A stretch of 64,000 nt of DNA from CAWBUW01 sp963792075 (GCA_963792075.1 CAWBUW010000012.1:62001-126000), one strand, 5' to 3'. Numbered from the stretch's first letter, positions 1 to 10,123 are shown. The notes: generated by a model from the letters alone, not told the origin. A program made the numbers and translations.

Positions 1-1
1 C

Positions 2-3000
2 TCTTCTCGCCCGGCGGGCGGACGGTCCTGGACATTCCTCCCGGCTTGCCTGGGAGGGCTGGCCCTGTTTGCCACAATCGCCTGGGCGCTGGCCTTCACC
101 AGCATTTACACCCGCCCCATCACCCGCGTGGCCGCCTCACGTTGGATCTACCAAAACATCCCGGGCGCAATCAACTTGCACATCAGCTCAGAAGAACAAA
201 CCTACAATCAGCTCTTGCCCTTCCCTTACCAATTCCGCATCCAGCCCGGCGTGCCCTACATGTCTGCCTTCACACCAACACAGAGCGGCCTGCTCAGCGA
301 GGTGCAGCTTCCGCATGTCCTCGACCAACAGCTTTCAAGCAAATCGACCTATCTTAACGTGATTTTCTCCCAAGGGCCGTCTATGCTCTCTTCCGACCTG
401 CTTGAAGTCACTCCTGGCGGTGTGGATCAGGAACACACCCTTAACCTGACCCAAGCAGTCTCACTCGTGCAAGGCGCCCAATACTCCATCACCATCAATG
501 ACCCGGTGCTTTACCACCAGGTGGATCTCTGCGGAGCGGTTGTTCTGGAAATTCAAACGACCCATGAACTGCTTGAACAAATACTTCCCGCGGCCGTGAC
601 TTGCCAGCTTGACCAACAAACACCCGTCACGTTCGACTTTACTGCTGAGGTGGAAGGCGTGGTCACTCGCCTGCGCCTGGCTCGCCTGGTATTACAGAAA
701 GCTGACGCAAGCGAGAAAACCATCACCTTACGACTTACCGCAGGCGGACAGGAAAACGTCCTGGGCACTGCCACGGTCACCAGCCGCTTCGAGCCAGCCT
801 CCGATGGCCGCGGTGCGGCTTACACATTCCATTTCGATCCCCCCATCTCCCTGCAATCTGGTGAGAGCTACTGGTATGAGCTCAGCTTGCCCGGCAGCAG
901 CAGCGGTGCCATCTCGCTCCAGGGCGCAAACGTCGCAAATGAAGGCGATTGGGATGATGGGCTACCTGTGCGTATCGATGGTTATGATGGCTTCGGAGGG
1001 ATTTACCCTGCCGGCCTGAACTTCAACATGTATACAGATGACAACACGGAGAAGCTGGACCGCTTCCTGCAGATTATCAACTCAACCGATTACATCCTCA
1101 TTTCCTCCAACCGCCAGTGGGGCAGCCTGCCGCGCCTCCCCGAGCGCTTCCCCATGACCAGCGTCTACTACCGTGAGCTGCTTGGCTGCCCGGATGACAT
1201 GACTATCTTCACCTGCTACGCCACCGCTGAGCCGGGCTCTTTTCAGGGCCGCCTAGGCTTCGACCTGGTACAGGTCTTCCAATCCGATCCGCAACTCGGC
1301 CCCTGGAAAATCAACGACCAGTTCGCTGAAGAGGCATTCCATGTTTACGAGCATCCCAAGGTGCTCATCTTCCAAAAGCGCGCTGATTTCGACATCACTT
1401 TAGCCCAGAAAGCGCTTGGCTCGGTAGATCTGACCCAGGTGGTACACGTCACACCTAAAAAAGCGGGGCCTTTCCCGGCCAACCTGATGCTGCCCCCCGA
1501 CCGCCTGGAAGAACAACGCCAGGGCGGCACCTGGTCTGATATTTTCGATCCGCAGGCCTGGCCAAACCGCTTCCAGCCACTGGGTGTGATCGTGTGGTAC
1601 CTGGCGCTCAGCCTGTTAGGCTTATTGGCCTATCCCATCTTGCGCATTGCCCTGGGGGGGCTCCCGGACCGCGGCTACCCGCTGGCACGCACGGCGGGTG
1701 TACTGAGCATGGCTTATCTCTCCTGGCTGGCTGGCTCGCTGCGCATCCCGTTCGAACGCATCACACTGACCTTCATCGTGCTGATCTTATTGCTTGTCGG
1801 AACAGTGTTCGCTTATTTCCAACGACAGGAGCTGCTCCAAGAATGGAGCGAACGGAAGCGTTATTTCCTGACCATCGAATTCCTGACACTGCTCTTCTTC
1901 GTCGCCTTTCTGCTCGTCCGCCTGGGCAACCCGGACCTGTGGCACCCCTGGAAGGGTGGCGAAAAGCCCATGGACTTCTCTTATTTCAATGCCATTTTGA
2001 AGAGCACCATTTTCCCACCCTATGACCCCTGGCTGGCGGGTGGCTATCTAAACTACTACTATTTCGGATTTTTGCTCTTCGGCGCGCTGGTGAAATGGGT
2101 TGGCATTTTGCCATCCTTTGCCTATAACCTGATCCTGGCTTCGGCTTTCAGCCTGGTTGCCATGGGCGCGTTTTCAATCGCCTGGAACCTGGCGAGTGCT
2201 CACCGTCCAGGTCAAGCGGCAGAAGGAGAAGATCCCGGCCCACCCAATCTGCCATTCTACGCCGGCCTGGGTGGAGCGCTCGGTATGGTGGTACTGGGCA
2301 ACCTGGGCACGCTGCGCATGATCTGGCAAGGCTACCAGCGCCTGTCTGACCCTGCCATTTTCGACCCTGCCGTGCAGACCACTCTTCTTCACCGCATCAG
2401 TGCGGTTGCAGACGGCTTTATCAAGATGGTCGCTGGCGCCAACCTGCCTTATGGGATCGGTGATTGGTATTGGATCCCCAGCCGCCTGATGCCGCCAGGT
2501 GATGATGCGATCACTGAATTCCCTGCTTTTACCTTCACCTATGCTGACCCGCACGCACACCTATACGCATTGCCCATTGCGCTGCTGTGCATTGCCTGGG
2601 CAGTCTCGGTCGTGCTTCAGCGCGGGCAATGGGGCGAGTGGAAAGGCTGGGGCGCTGCCCTTCGGGCAGGTTTCAGCCTGCTGCTTGGCGGCCTGGCCAT
2701 CGGCGCACTGCGCCCGACCAACACCTGGGACTTTCCCACCTACCTGGCGTTGACCAGCATTGCGCTGGCCTATGGGTTATGGCGCTACTTACCCATCAAC
2801 GCGGAGACTTTCCGCTCTGTACGCGGCCTGGCGCCGCTCGCCTCCCTGCCGGACTGGTTCAAGCGGCTGCTGCTCACCAGCAGCGCGGTCCTGGCACTGG
2901 TGGCGTTATCCTACCTGCTTTACCAGCCCTATACCCAATGGTACGGCCAGGGGTATAACGAAGTGATCAGTTGGACTGGCCCGCGCACCCCGTTGAGCGT

Positions 3001-4096
3001 CTATTTCACGCATTGGGGCGTCTTCCTTTTCGCCATTGTCTGGTGGCTCGCCTGGGAAACCATCCAATGGATGGCCCAAACCCCACTGTCTGCCCTGCGC
3101 CGCATTGATTGGCCTACCGTGTGGGTGATCGTTGCAATGCTGCTGATCACGATCCTTACACTCAGCGTCAAATTGCAGGGCGTCGATGTCAGCCAGGATA
3201 CCTTCCTGGGCAAACTGCCCATCGGGCGCGGCGCTGTTGTGGCTTTGGTGGCTATCCCATTGGCTGCCTGGGCGGGTGTGCTGCTCCTGCGGCGGGATCA
3301 GCCGGACGCGAAACGCATTGTGCTCTTCCTGACCGGCACTGCTTTCACCATCACGCTGGTGGTGGAGGTGGTGGTGCTGCGTGGCGACATCGGGCGGATG
3401 AACACCGTCTTCAAATTGTACCTGCAAGCCTGGACGATGCTGGCAGTCTGCGCAGGCGCAGCCTTCGCCTGGACTCTCGCTGAGCAGAGGAAATGGAACC
3501 TCTCCTGGCGTATGGCCTGGCAGATCGGCCTGGCGTTTCTGGTCAGCGCAGCCGCCCTGTTCCCCCTGCTGGGAATGACCGCCAAGATCCAAGATCGCAT
3601 GGCGGAAGGTGTCCCCCTGACGCTGAACGGCATGGATTACATGCAGTACGCTAAATACGATGAGTCAGGCTACGTGATGAATCTTTCCCAGGATTATGCC
3701 GCCATCCGCTGGATGCAGGATAATGTCGAAGGTTCGCCCGTCCTGGTGGAGGCCAACTCTGGGCGGTTGTACCGTTGGTACAGCCGCTATACCATCTACA
3801 CCGGCCTGCCCGGCGTGGTGGGATGGGAATGGCATGAGCAGCAGCAGCGCGCCCTCACGCCAGCCGATTGGGTCAGCCGCCGGCTGCGTGAAATTGACGC
3901 ATTTTACCTGACCCTGGATCCCGAACCAGCGCGTCAATTTCTCAAGAAATACAATGTAAGCTATATTATCGTTGGCCAGCTTGAAAAAGCTACCTATCCC
4001 GGCCTGGGCTTGCAGAAATTCCCCACCCTGGAGGGCCAACTATGGAGGAGCGTTTACCAGGATGGTGATACGACGATCTATGCGGTGATGCCATGA
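2..4096 (+). CDS. DUF2298 (Chlor_Arch_YYY) membrane protein, 5'-truncated by window edge
   Basis: The frame is open from base 2, before the first usable start (GTG 128), and the upstream codons encode a hydrophobic segment, so the gene begins outside the window. Over 1,360 residues are visible. The first ~500 form an extracytoplasmic region after one membrane helix, resembling the soluble tail of family-39 glycosyltransferases (AASRWIYQNIPG near the start). From about base 1590 it is polytopic, with the family's tyrosine motif (GGYLNYYYFGF, bases 2038-2070) and the conserved MNTVFKLYLQAW (3400-3435). The C-terminus is again soluble. By analogy with GT-C enzymes it may move sugars from lipid carriers across the membrane; the substrate is unknown. 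It overlaps the next gene by 4 bp (ATGA), indicating translational coupling. Family assignment is firm; enzyme activity is inferred. Confidence 0.85.
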   Translation, partial: SSRPAGGRSWTFLPACLGGLALFATIAWALAFTSIYTRPITRVAASRWIYQNIPGAINLHISSEEQTYNQLLPFPYQFRIQPGVPYMSAFTPTQSGLLSEVQLPHVLDQQLSSKSTYLNVIFSQGPSMLSSDLLEVTPGGVDQEHTLNLTQAVSLVQGAQYSITINDPVLYHQVDLCGAVVLEIQTTHELLEQILPAAVTCQLDQQTPVTFDFTAEVEGVVTRLRLARLVLQKADASEKTITLRLTAGGQENVLGTATVTSRFEPASDGRGAAYTFHFDPPISLQSGESYWYELSLPGSSSGAISLQGANVANEGDWDDGLPVRIDGYDGFGGIYPAGLNFNMYTDDNTEKLDRFLQIINSTDYILISSNRQWGSLPRLPERFPMTSVYYRELLGCPDDMTIFTCYATAEPGSFQGRLGFDLVQVFQSDPQLGPWKINDQFAEEAFHVYEHPKVLIFQKRADFDITLAQKALGSVDLTQVVHVTPKKAGPFPANLMLPPDRLEEQRQGGTWSDIFDPQAWPNRFQPLGVIVWYLALSLLGLLAYPILRIALGGLPDRGYPLARTAGVLSMAYLSWLAGSLRIPFERITLTFIVLILLLVGTVFAYFQRQELLQEWSERKRYFLTIEFLTLLFFVAFLLVRLGNPDLWHPWKGGEKPMDFSYFNAILKSTIFPPYDPWLAGGYLNYYYFGFLLFGALVKWVGILPSFAYNLILASAFSLVAMGAFSIAWNLASAHRPGQAAEGEDPGPPNLPFYAGLGGALGMVVLGNLGTLRMIWQGYQRLSDPAIFDPAVQTTLLHRISAVADGFIKMVAGANLPYGIGDWYWIPSRLMPPGDDAITEFPAFTFTYADPHAHLYALPIALLCIAWAVSVVLQRGQWGEWKGWGAALRAGFSLLLGGLAIGALRPTNTWDFPTYLALTSIALAYGLWRYLPINAETFRSVRGLAPLASLPDWFKRLLLTSSAVLALVALSYLLYQPYTQWYGQGYNEVISWTGPRTPLSVYFTHWGVFLFAIVWWLAWETIQWMAQTPLSALRRIDWPTVWVIVAMLLITILTLSVKLQGVDVSQDTFLGKLPIGRGAVVALVAIPLAAWAGVLLLRRDQPDAKRIVLFLTGTAFTITLVVEVVVLRGDIGRMNTVFKLYLQAWTMLAVCAGAAFAWTLAEQRKWNLSWRMAWQIGLAFLVSAAALFPLLGMTAKIQDRMAEGVPLTLNGMDYMQYAKYDESGYVMNLSQDYAAIRWMQDNVEGSPVLVEANSGRLYRWYSRYTIYTGLPGVVGWEWHEQQQRALTPADWVSRRLREIDAFYLTLDPEPARQFLKKYNVSYIIVGQLEKATYPGLGLQKFPTLEGQLWRSVYQDGDTTIYAVMP

Positions 4097-6741
4097 TTTA
4101 TACCCTTCTCTTCTGGCTCATGATGCAGTTCCTGGCCTTGCTGGCACTGCCATTAGCAGCGCGCCTCTTCCGCTGGCTGCCCGACCACGGCTACAGCTTT
4201 TCTAAAGCGCTTGGCCTGCTCGCGGTCAGCTACTCGCTCTGGCTGGGCGCATCCACGCACGTGCTCTACAACAACCTGGGCGGCATCCTGCTCTCGGTGT
4301 TTATCCTGGCGGCGCTCTCCGCCTGGCTGCTGTACCGCGACCAGCAGGTGCAGCGCGACCTGCTCAACCTGTTTATCCGGCAGCGGAAGCTTGCCCTGAC
4401 CGTCGAGCTGCTCTTTACCGCCTGTTTCCTCCTGTGGGTGGTGCTGCGCGCTTACGCGCCGTACAAGATCATGAGCTCGGGCGGGGAAAAATTCATGGAG
4501 ATCGCCTTCCTCAACAGCATCCTCAACAGCCCCTCCTTCCCGCCGCCCGATCCCTGGCTCTCTGGTTTTGCTATTTCCTATTATTACTTCGGCTACGTGA
4601 TGATGGCAGTGCTCACCCGCCTCTCGGCTGCGCCGGCTGCTATCGGCTTTGAGCTCTATGACGCCCTGCTGTTCGCACTCACTGCCCAGGGCGCTTTTGG
4701 CGTGGTGTATAACCTCGTCGCCATATCTCGCCAGCCATCCACGCCTGACTCCCAAACTGGCCTGCCGTCGATCCAGAAAAATCACCTCACTGCCGGTCTC
4801 CTGGGCGCATTATTCGTCGCAGGCATCGGCAACTTACAGGGCTTTCTCGAGTCAATTTACACTGCCGGCGTGCTTCCCAGGCAGTTTTGGGAATGGTTGG
4901 CGATCCCGGCAATGCTCGAAAAGCCGGTTACCGGTTCCTGGATTCCGAACAACTTTATGTGGTGGTGGACGGCCTCTCGTGTGGTCCAGGACCTGGACAT
5001 CAATCACCAACCTCTTACCGTCCCAATTACTGAATTTCCCTTCTTCAGTTTTTTGCTTGGGGATAACCACCCTCACGTGCTCGGCCTGCCATTTGTGCTC
5101 ATGGCGACCGGCCTGGCGCTTAACCTGTACCTGCGCCAACGGGCGCAGCCTGACCCGGCGCTCCCGGCTGCCGCTTCTGCGTGGGCACGTTTCCTCAACG
5201 CCATTGGCCTGTCCGGCGATGGGTCGCTTTTCATCTGGACGGCGCTCATCCTGGGCGGGTTAGGCTTCCTGAATACCTGGGACATGCCTATCTACCTGGC
5301 CTTAGTCGTTCTGGCCTGGAGCCTGGGCGAAGTTTCCCGCCGCCAGCAGTTGGATTGGGCGCTCCTGCAAAATGCGCTGCTGCTGGGGGGCATCCTGCTG
5401 ATTGCAGCGATCGTCCCTTATACGTTTTTTTATCTCAGTTTCAGCTCGCAAGCGGGCGGTGTGCTGCCTTACATTTTCCCACCCACACGCCTGCCACAGT
5501 ACCTGGTCATGTTTGGCGTGCAGGTATTCTTTACGATTGCTTTCCTCCTGACCCAGCTCGGGCGCGGCGGGCAAGCTACCTGGCGAACTGCCCTGCGCAT
5601 GTGGGGTTACGTGTTCCTGGCTTGCTTGCTGCTGCTGACACTGATCCTCGCTGCTGCTGGGCTGGCTGCGTTCGGGCAAACGGGCGCGGGCACGCTCAGC
5701 ACGGCTTTGCAGGGGGCTTTGGGCGAGCGTACACTGGCCCAGGCCGTGCAAACTATCCTCCTGGCCCGCATTAACAATCCCTGGCTATTCTTGCTGCTGA
5801 CCGCCCTGCTTGGCCTGACGCTGGGGAATGTGTTTCTGGCATTGCAGCCCTCACCCGTGCAAGACTCCACCTCTGGCGATCAAGCAACTGACGATCAAGC
5901 AGCCTCATCTCCTGCCTTCCATTTCCAGGGCGACCCTGCGCCTCTCTTCGCCAACCTGCTTATTTTCACCGGCCTGGCTTTAACCTTCATCGTGGAGTTC
6001 ATCTATTTGCGCGATGGATTCGGCGTGCGCTTGAACACAGTCTTCAAGTTCTATTACCAGGGCTGGGTCATGCTGAGCTGTGCGGCGGCTTATGCCCTTT
6101 GGTGGCTGTTTGGCCAGGCGCGCAGCTACAATGTACGGCCAGTGTTCAGCCGGGCTGTCGCTCTATCGCTGCGCATCGCGGCCGGGCTGCTCATCGCAGC
6201 CAGCCTGGTCTACCCGTTGCTGAGCTTCTACAGCCGGGTGGATGGCTTCCACTCCGCGCCCGACCTGGACGGCTCCAGCATGCTGGCGCACTCCAACCCG
6301 GACGATTTTGCCGCCATCCACTGGCTGCAGTTGAACGCCATTCCCCAAAGCGGGGAGGTCCCCACAATCCTGGAAGCCCCCGCCCCGCCGTATGCATCTT
6401 ATGTGTACGAAGGGCGCATCAGCGCTTTTACCGGCCTGCCGACCTTGCTGGGCTGGCCCGGCCACGAAAACCAATGGCGGGGCAGCTATATCGAGCCAGC
6501 CAAACGCCAACCAGAAATCCAGACGATCTTTGGAACCCATGATGGCCAGGAGATGCTCAACTTGCTGCACAAATGGGGAGTGAGCTACGTCATCATCGGA
6601 GTGACCGAGCAGCGCTACGTGGTAGGACTATGTCAATCCACCGAGATGGTTTGCGAGCCGACCACAGCCCTGCGCAAATTCGATTTATTCCTCAAGCCAG
6701 TGTTTGAATCTGGACAGACCCGGATCTACCAGGTTCCTTAA
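4093..6741 (+). CDS. DUF2298 (Chlor_Arch_YYY) polytopic membrane protein
   Basis: An 882-residue multi-spanning protein, a second copy of the family found in the gene before it, without the long N-terminal extracytoplasmic part. It keeps the tyrosine motif (AISYYYFGYVMM, bases 4567-4602) and LNTVFKFYYQGWVML near residue 645. An acidic GDNHPH loop (around 5059) and a DMP segment after NTW (around 5280) are placed like the catalytic acids of GT-C glycosyltransferases. The C-terminal soluble domain ends in a WGVSYVIIG segment matching YNVSYIIVG of the upstream protein. The start overlaps the upstream stop (ATGA), so the two are almost certainly made together. The likely role is surface polysaccharide or glycoprotein assembly at the membrane. 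This is inferred from family and context only. Confidence 0.85.
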   Translation: MIYTLLFWLMMQFLALLALPLAARLFRWLPDHGYSFSKALGLLAVSYSLWLGASTHVLYNNLGGILLSVFILAALSAWLLYRDQQVQRDLLNLFIRQRKLALTVELLFTACFLLWVVLRAYAPYKIMSSGGEKFMEIAFLNSILNSPSFPPPDPWLSGFAISYYYFGYVMMAVLTRLSAAPAAIGFELYDALLFALTAQGAFGVVYNLVAISRQPSTPDSQTGLPSIQKNHLTAGLLGALFVAGIGNLQGFLESIYTAGVLPRQFWEWLAIPAMLEKPVTGSWIPNNFMWWWTASRVVQDLDINHQPLTVPITEFPFFSFLLGDNHPHVLGLPFVLMATGLALNLYLRQRAQPDPALPAAASAWARFLNAIGLSGDGSLFIWTALILGGLGFLNTWDMPIYLALVVLAWSLGEVSRRQQLDWALLQNALLLGGILLIAAIVPYTFFYLSFSSQAGGVLPYIFPPTRLPQYLVMFGVQVFFTIAFLLTQLGRGGQATWRTALRMWGYVFLACLLLLTLILAAAGLAAFGQTGAGTLSTALQGALGERTLAQAVQTILLARINNPWLFLLLTALLGLTLGNVFLALQPSPVQDSTSGDQATDDQAASSPAFHFQGDPAPLFANLLIFTGLALTFIVEFIYLRDGFGVRLNTVFKFYYQGWVMLSCAAAYALWWLFGQARSYNVRPVFSRAVALSLRIAAGLLIAASLVYPLLSFYSRVDGFHSAPDLDGSSMLAHSNPDDFAAIHWLQLNAIPQSGEVPTILEAPAPPYASYVYEGRISAFTGLPTLLGWPGHENQWRGSYIEPAKRQPEIQTIFGTHDGQEMLNLLHKWGVSYVIIGVTEQRYVVGLCQSTEMVCEPTTALRKFDLFLKPVFESGQTRIYQVP

Positions 6742-6751
6742 CAGAGGATTC

Positions 6752-6793
6752 GGGGGTACGCATGTTGCGCAAAGCGCAGCGTGCTGTACCCCC
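6752..6793. repeat. Imperfect intergenic palindrome
   Basis: Arms begin gggggtacgc and end gctgtaccccc, with a central gcgc-aaa-gcgc. One bulge and two mismatches. It starts 10 nt after the upstream stop and lies ahead of the -10 box of the next gene. It has no T-run. It resembles the other hairpins in this window, which share G-rich outer ends and a tight GC-closed loop. Confidence 0.6.
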
Positions 6794-6809
6794 AAACCCA
6801 CCCGTAAGG

Positions 6810-6815
6810 TATAAT
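6810..6815 (+). promoter_or_regulatory. Candidate -10 box, possible leaderless start
   Basis: A perfect TATAAT lies 9 nt before the ATG at 6825. There is no clear -35 and no convincing ribosome binding site, so transcription would begin at or within a few bases of the start codon. Confidence 0.45.
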
Positions 6816-6824
6816 AGCGACGAT

Positions 6825-8681
6825 ATGGACCGCGAAAAGACCTTCTCTAATTCCGAGACGCCGACCATTGAGCAAGCTTTGTATGCGCTTGCGTTTGTAT
6901 TAGCACTTGCTGTGCGACTGCTTGCCCTCGGTCACAACCCACTGACAGAATACGAAGCAAGTTGGGCGAACCAGGCACTGGCGCTCAGCCGAGGCCAGTC
7001 CAGCCCGATAGGCCCACAGCCGCTGTACGTGCTTTTCACCACGCTGGCCTTCTGGCTGGTAAGAGCAGATGAAGCCTGGGCTCGCTTGCTGCCAGTCTTG
7101 TGCGGCAGTCTCCTCGTCATAACCCCCCCGCTTTTCCGCCGCTGGAGCGGCAGCTCAACCTGGGCTCGACGCGCAAGCCTGATCATGGCCTTTATCCTGG
7201 CGCTAGATCCCGCTCTCGTTGCCCTTTCCCGCCAGGCTGGCGGGAGCATGCCTGCGGTCGCACTGCTCATCCTTGCTTTTGGCCTGGGAGTAAGCCGCCG
7301 TTGGAGCCTGGCCGGTGTGGCTGGCGGATTGGCGTTACTTGCCGGACCCGGCTGGGCGCAGGGACTGCTGGGGCTGGGGTTGGCCTGGGGGGTTAACCGC
7401 CTGCTGGACCACTTCGGGCAAGACCGTTCCGGCACAGAGCTCGAGCCCGATTTGGAAGAATCTGATGAGACGCGCAGCCCAGATCGCGTGCCTGTCTCGC
7501 TGCGCACGGTCCTGTTATTCGGCGCGGGCACGGTTCTCCTCGCGGGCACGGTGTTCATGCGCTTTCCCCAGGGACTGGGCGCGCTGGCCAGCACTTTGCC
7601 CGCTTACTTGAAAAGCTGGATCCCAGGCACGGGCGACCTGCTGCCAGCGCCTGTCCTGCGTCTGCCGCTGGCCTTGCTTGTTTACCAGCCTCTCCTGGTT
7701 ATCTTCGGAATTATCGCCACGCTGCGTGTCTGGCTTGATGGGCGTTCCGCTGCGCCCTACGGCCTGGGCCAAAAGCTCAGCCTGTGGGCAGCCCTGGCGC
7801 TGCTCGCCGTCATGCTCTCCCCGAACCGGCAGGTTGCGGATTTGACATGGGTGGTGATCCCCCTTGCGGCCCTGGCTGCGCTTGAGCTGGCACGCTGCCT
7901 GCCGGAAGCGGACGACCGCCCCGATCTCGCCATCATTTTCGCACACGCCGGCATCACTGCTCTTTTTAGCGTTTTATTCATTTACAACTTACTTCGCCTC
8001 TCTTATTTTCAGGCCCAGCCCTGGCTGTACATGACTGTGCTGCTCGGAATTGCGCTCATGATCGTCGTGATCAGCTTTCTCGTCGCAGCAGGTTGGTCGA
8101 TTGGCGTGGCCCGGCTGGGTATCGCCTGGGGTAGCGCCCTGGTATTGGCTGTGGTTATGCTTTCCAACCTGTGGTATTCTGCCTTTTTAGATCCCAGCAG
8201 CCCAGGTGATTTATGGGGACACCCGCCTGCCGCCGGGCAGGTGCAGCAGTTCCAGCAAACCCTGAGTGATCTGTCCGAATGGCGCACCAGTTTTCGCAAC
8301 CAGCTCGACGTGCTGGTTACAGTCGACTCTGCTGCCTTGCGCTGGCAGTTGCGCAGCTTCCCCCATGTGCGCTATGCCACTTCGGTTGGTACTGGGGACC
8401 TGGCTTCTGTGATCATCACAACTCAGGACCAGCCATCGTTAGACCTTGCAGTTGCTTACCGCGGGCAGGATTTCATCTGGTGGCAGTATCCAGGATGGAA
8501 TGGGATGCTGCCAACTCAATGGCTGGATTGGCTGTATTTCCATCAAGCTCCCAGCGCTAACCAACAAATCATCCTTTGGGCGCGCAGCGATCTATTTCCC
8601 GGCGGTAGCTTGAGCCCTAACAATTCAATCGAATCCCAGCCTTTTCCCAGCGAACAGGAAAGTATTTCCCCAGCAGATTAG
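6825..8681 (+). CDS. GT39/ArnT-like membrane glycosyltransferase
   Basis: A 618-residue polytopic protein. After the first membrane helix comes the loop LTEYEASWANQALALSRG, in the position and style of the acidic first-loop motif of GT-C enzymes (ArnT, PMT, Agl23-like). About ten further membrane segments follow, then a soluble C-terminal domain. I chose the ATG at 6825 because an in-frame ATG at 6762 lies inside a palindrome and upstream of a TATAAT box. It follows two DUF2298 genes in the same direction, suggesting a surface-glycan cluster. The acceptor and donor are unknown; a flippase-associated role like Agl23 is possible. The GT-C class is fairly sure, the exact activity is not. Confidence 0.7.
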   Translation: MDREKTFSNSETPTIEQALYALAFVLALAVRLLALGHNPLTEYEASWANQALALSRGQSSPIGPQPLYVLFTTLAFWLVRADEAWARLLPVLCGSLLVITPPLFRRWSGSSTWARRASLIMAFILALDPALVALSRQAGGSMPAVALLILAFGLGVSRRWSLAGVAGGLALLAGPGWAQGLLGLGLAWGVNRLLDHFGQDRSGTELEPDLEESDETRSPDRVPVSLRTVLLFGAGTVLLAGTVFMRFPQGLGALASTLPAYLKSWIPGTGDLLPAPVLRLPLALLVYQPLLVIFGIIATLRVWLDGRSAAPYGLGQKLSLWAALALLAVMLSPNRQVADLTWVVIPLAALAALELARCLPEADDRPDLAIIFAHAGITALFSVLFIYNLLRLSYFQAQPWLYMTVLLGIALMIVVISFLVAAGWSIGVARLGIAWGSALVLAVVMLSNLWYSAFLDPSSPGDLWGHPPAAGQVQQFQQTLSDLSEWRTSFRNQLDVLVTVDSAALRWQLRSFPHVRYATSVGTGDLASVIITTQDQPSLDLAVAYRGQDFIWWQYPGWNGMLPTQWLDWLYFHQAPSANQQIILWARSDLFPGGSLSPNNSIESQPFPSEQESISPAD

Positions 8682-8700
8682 TCACCCCACAAGGTAATTT

Positions 8701-9378
8701 ATGCCAATCCCCAAACTTATTGCTATTGATGGTCCCGCAGCCTCAGGAAAATCGACACTGGCCCTCCACCTGGCCCAAGCACTCAACTACCTGTATTTTG
8801 ACACCGGGGTGATGTACCGGGCAATTACCTGGGCAGCCATCCAGCGCAAGCTGGATATAGATGATGAAGCTGCCATCACCGCCCTGGCAGAAGGAGCGAC
8901 CATCGATGTACGCCCCCCTTCCATTGCCGACGGCCGGCCCAACGATGTCCTGCTGGACCGGCAGGATGTCACCTGGGAAATCCGCAGCCCTGAAGTAGAA
9001 GCACATGTTTCCCAAGTATCTGCTTATCCGGGCGTGCGCCGCGCGCTGACCCAACTCCAGCGACAAATCGGCCTGCGCGGCCAGATCGTCATGGTTGGGC
9101 GCGATATTGGCACGGTTGTCCTGCCTGAAGCCGACCTCAAGATTTACCTGGATGCCTCCGCTGAACAGCGCGCCGCGCGCCGGTTCAATGAGCTGCGCAG
9201 CCGTGGCGAAACAGCCGATTATCAGGAGATCCTGGCAGCCATGCGCAAACGAGACCGTATCGACTCCACGCGCGCCGTAGCGCCGCTGCGCCCGGCCGCG
9301 GATGCTCGGATCCTTGATTCAGACCGGTTGGATGCGAGCCAGGTCCTGGAACTCGTCACTGCCTGGGTAAATGGTTAA
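8701..9378 (+). CDS. cmk: (d)CMP kinase
   Basis: Phosphorylates CMP and dCMP with ATP in the cytoplasm, feeding CTP and dCTP synthesis. At 225 residues it has the standard bacterial length. The P-loop GPAASGKST is at residues 11-19, the nucleoside-binding DTGVMYRA at 34-41, and GRDIGTVVLPEA, typical of Cmk, in the middle. Arg-rich lid residues follow (RAARRFNELR). It starts 19 nt after the upstream gene and is followed by two acyltransferases; cmk next to plsC-type genes is a common arrangement in bacteria. Confidence 0.96.
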   Translation: MPIPKLIAIDGPAASGKSTLALHLAQALNYLYFDTGVMYRAITWAAIQRKLDIDDEAAITALAEGATIDVRPPSIADGRPNDVLLDRQDVTWEIRSPEVEAHVSQVSAYPGVRRALTQLQRQIGLRGQIVMVGRDIGTVVLPEADLKIYLDASAEQRAARRFNELRSRGETADYQEILAAMRKRDRIDSTRAVAPLRPAADARILDSDRLDASQVLELVTAWVNG

Positions 9379-9414
9379 GCCCGCCGCTCCGCTGTTTTCA
9401 GACGCCACCATCGA

Positions 9415-10119
9415 ATGAACGCTACTTACCGCGTGTCTTCCTCCACAAAGGCCAAGCGCTGGTGGCTGCGGCTGACCTTCCGCGCACTCTTCTGTCTCTT
9501 CAGCCCGCTGACCATCCAGGGGCAAGAGAATGTGCCCTCCCAGGGCCCTTACCTGGTTGCCATCAACCACATCTCCCTCTTTGACCCCCCCTTCGCACTC
9601 ACATTTTGGCCTCAACCTTTGGAGGTGCTGGGTGCGGTGGAAGTCTGGAGCAAACCAGGGCAGGCTACCCTGGCCCGGTTGTATGGCGGTATCCAGGTAC
9701 ACCGCGGCGCTTACGATCGCGAAATGATCGATTCTGCTCTGGCGGCACTGAAAGCCGGGTATCCCATCTTGATCGCCCCGGAAGGGGGACGCACCCACAT
9801 ACCCGCTCTACGCCAAGCACATCCCGGAGTCGCTTATCTGATCGATAAAGCCTCCAGGCAGGCTCCTCTGCCCGTTATCCCGGTTGGGATTACCGGGACA
9901 CTGGATAATTATCTCAACCAGGCGCTGACAGCTCACCGCCCACCCCTACAAATGAACATTGGCCAACCCCTATATTTGCCCGCGCTGCCTGAACGCGGCG
10001 CCGAACGCCGCCAGGCTTTGCAGTACAATACTGATCTGGTCATGACTCACATCGCGGTTTTACTGCCTCCGTCCTATCGCGGTGTCTATGCAAACTCTGC
10101 CGCGAAACTTGCAATTTAA
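9415..10119 (+). CDS. PlsC-type 1-acylglycerol-3-phosphate acyltransferase
   Basis: A 234-residue lysophospholipid acyltransferase. The catalytic HX4D motif is NHISLFD (His52, Asp57) and the glycerol-phosphate binding block is APEGGRTH (Glu123; the family usually has EGTR). It probably adds the second acyl chain to lysophosphatidic acid, making phosphatidic acid at the inner membrane face. The next gene is a second member of the same family, so the two may differ in acyl donor or acceptor. Start ATG 9415 has no strong ribosome binding site. The family is certain, the precise substrate is not. Confidence 0.9.
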   Translation: MNATYRVSSSTKAKRWWLRLTFRALFCLFSPLTIQGQENVPSQGPYLVAINHISLFDPPFALTFWPQPLEVLGAVEVWSKPGQATLARLYGGIQVHRGAYDREMIDSALAALKAGYPILIAPEGGRTHIPALRQAHPGVAYLIDKASRQAPLPVIPVGITGTLDNYLNQALTAHRPPLQMNIGQPLYLPALPERGAERRQALQYNTDLVMTHIAVLLPPSYRGVYANSAAKLAI

Positions 10120-10123
10120 AAAT

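Noticed and set aside
2906..3592. Long antisense open frame inside the first DUF2298 gene
   Set aside because: High GC keeps opposite frames open. It has no ribosome binding site or recognisable domain; many similar shadow frames occur in the window.
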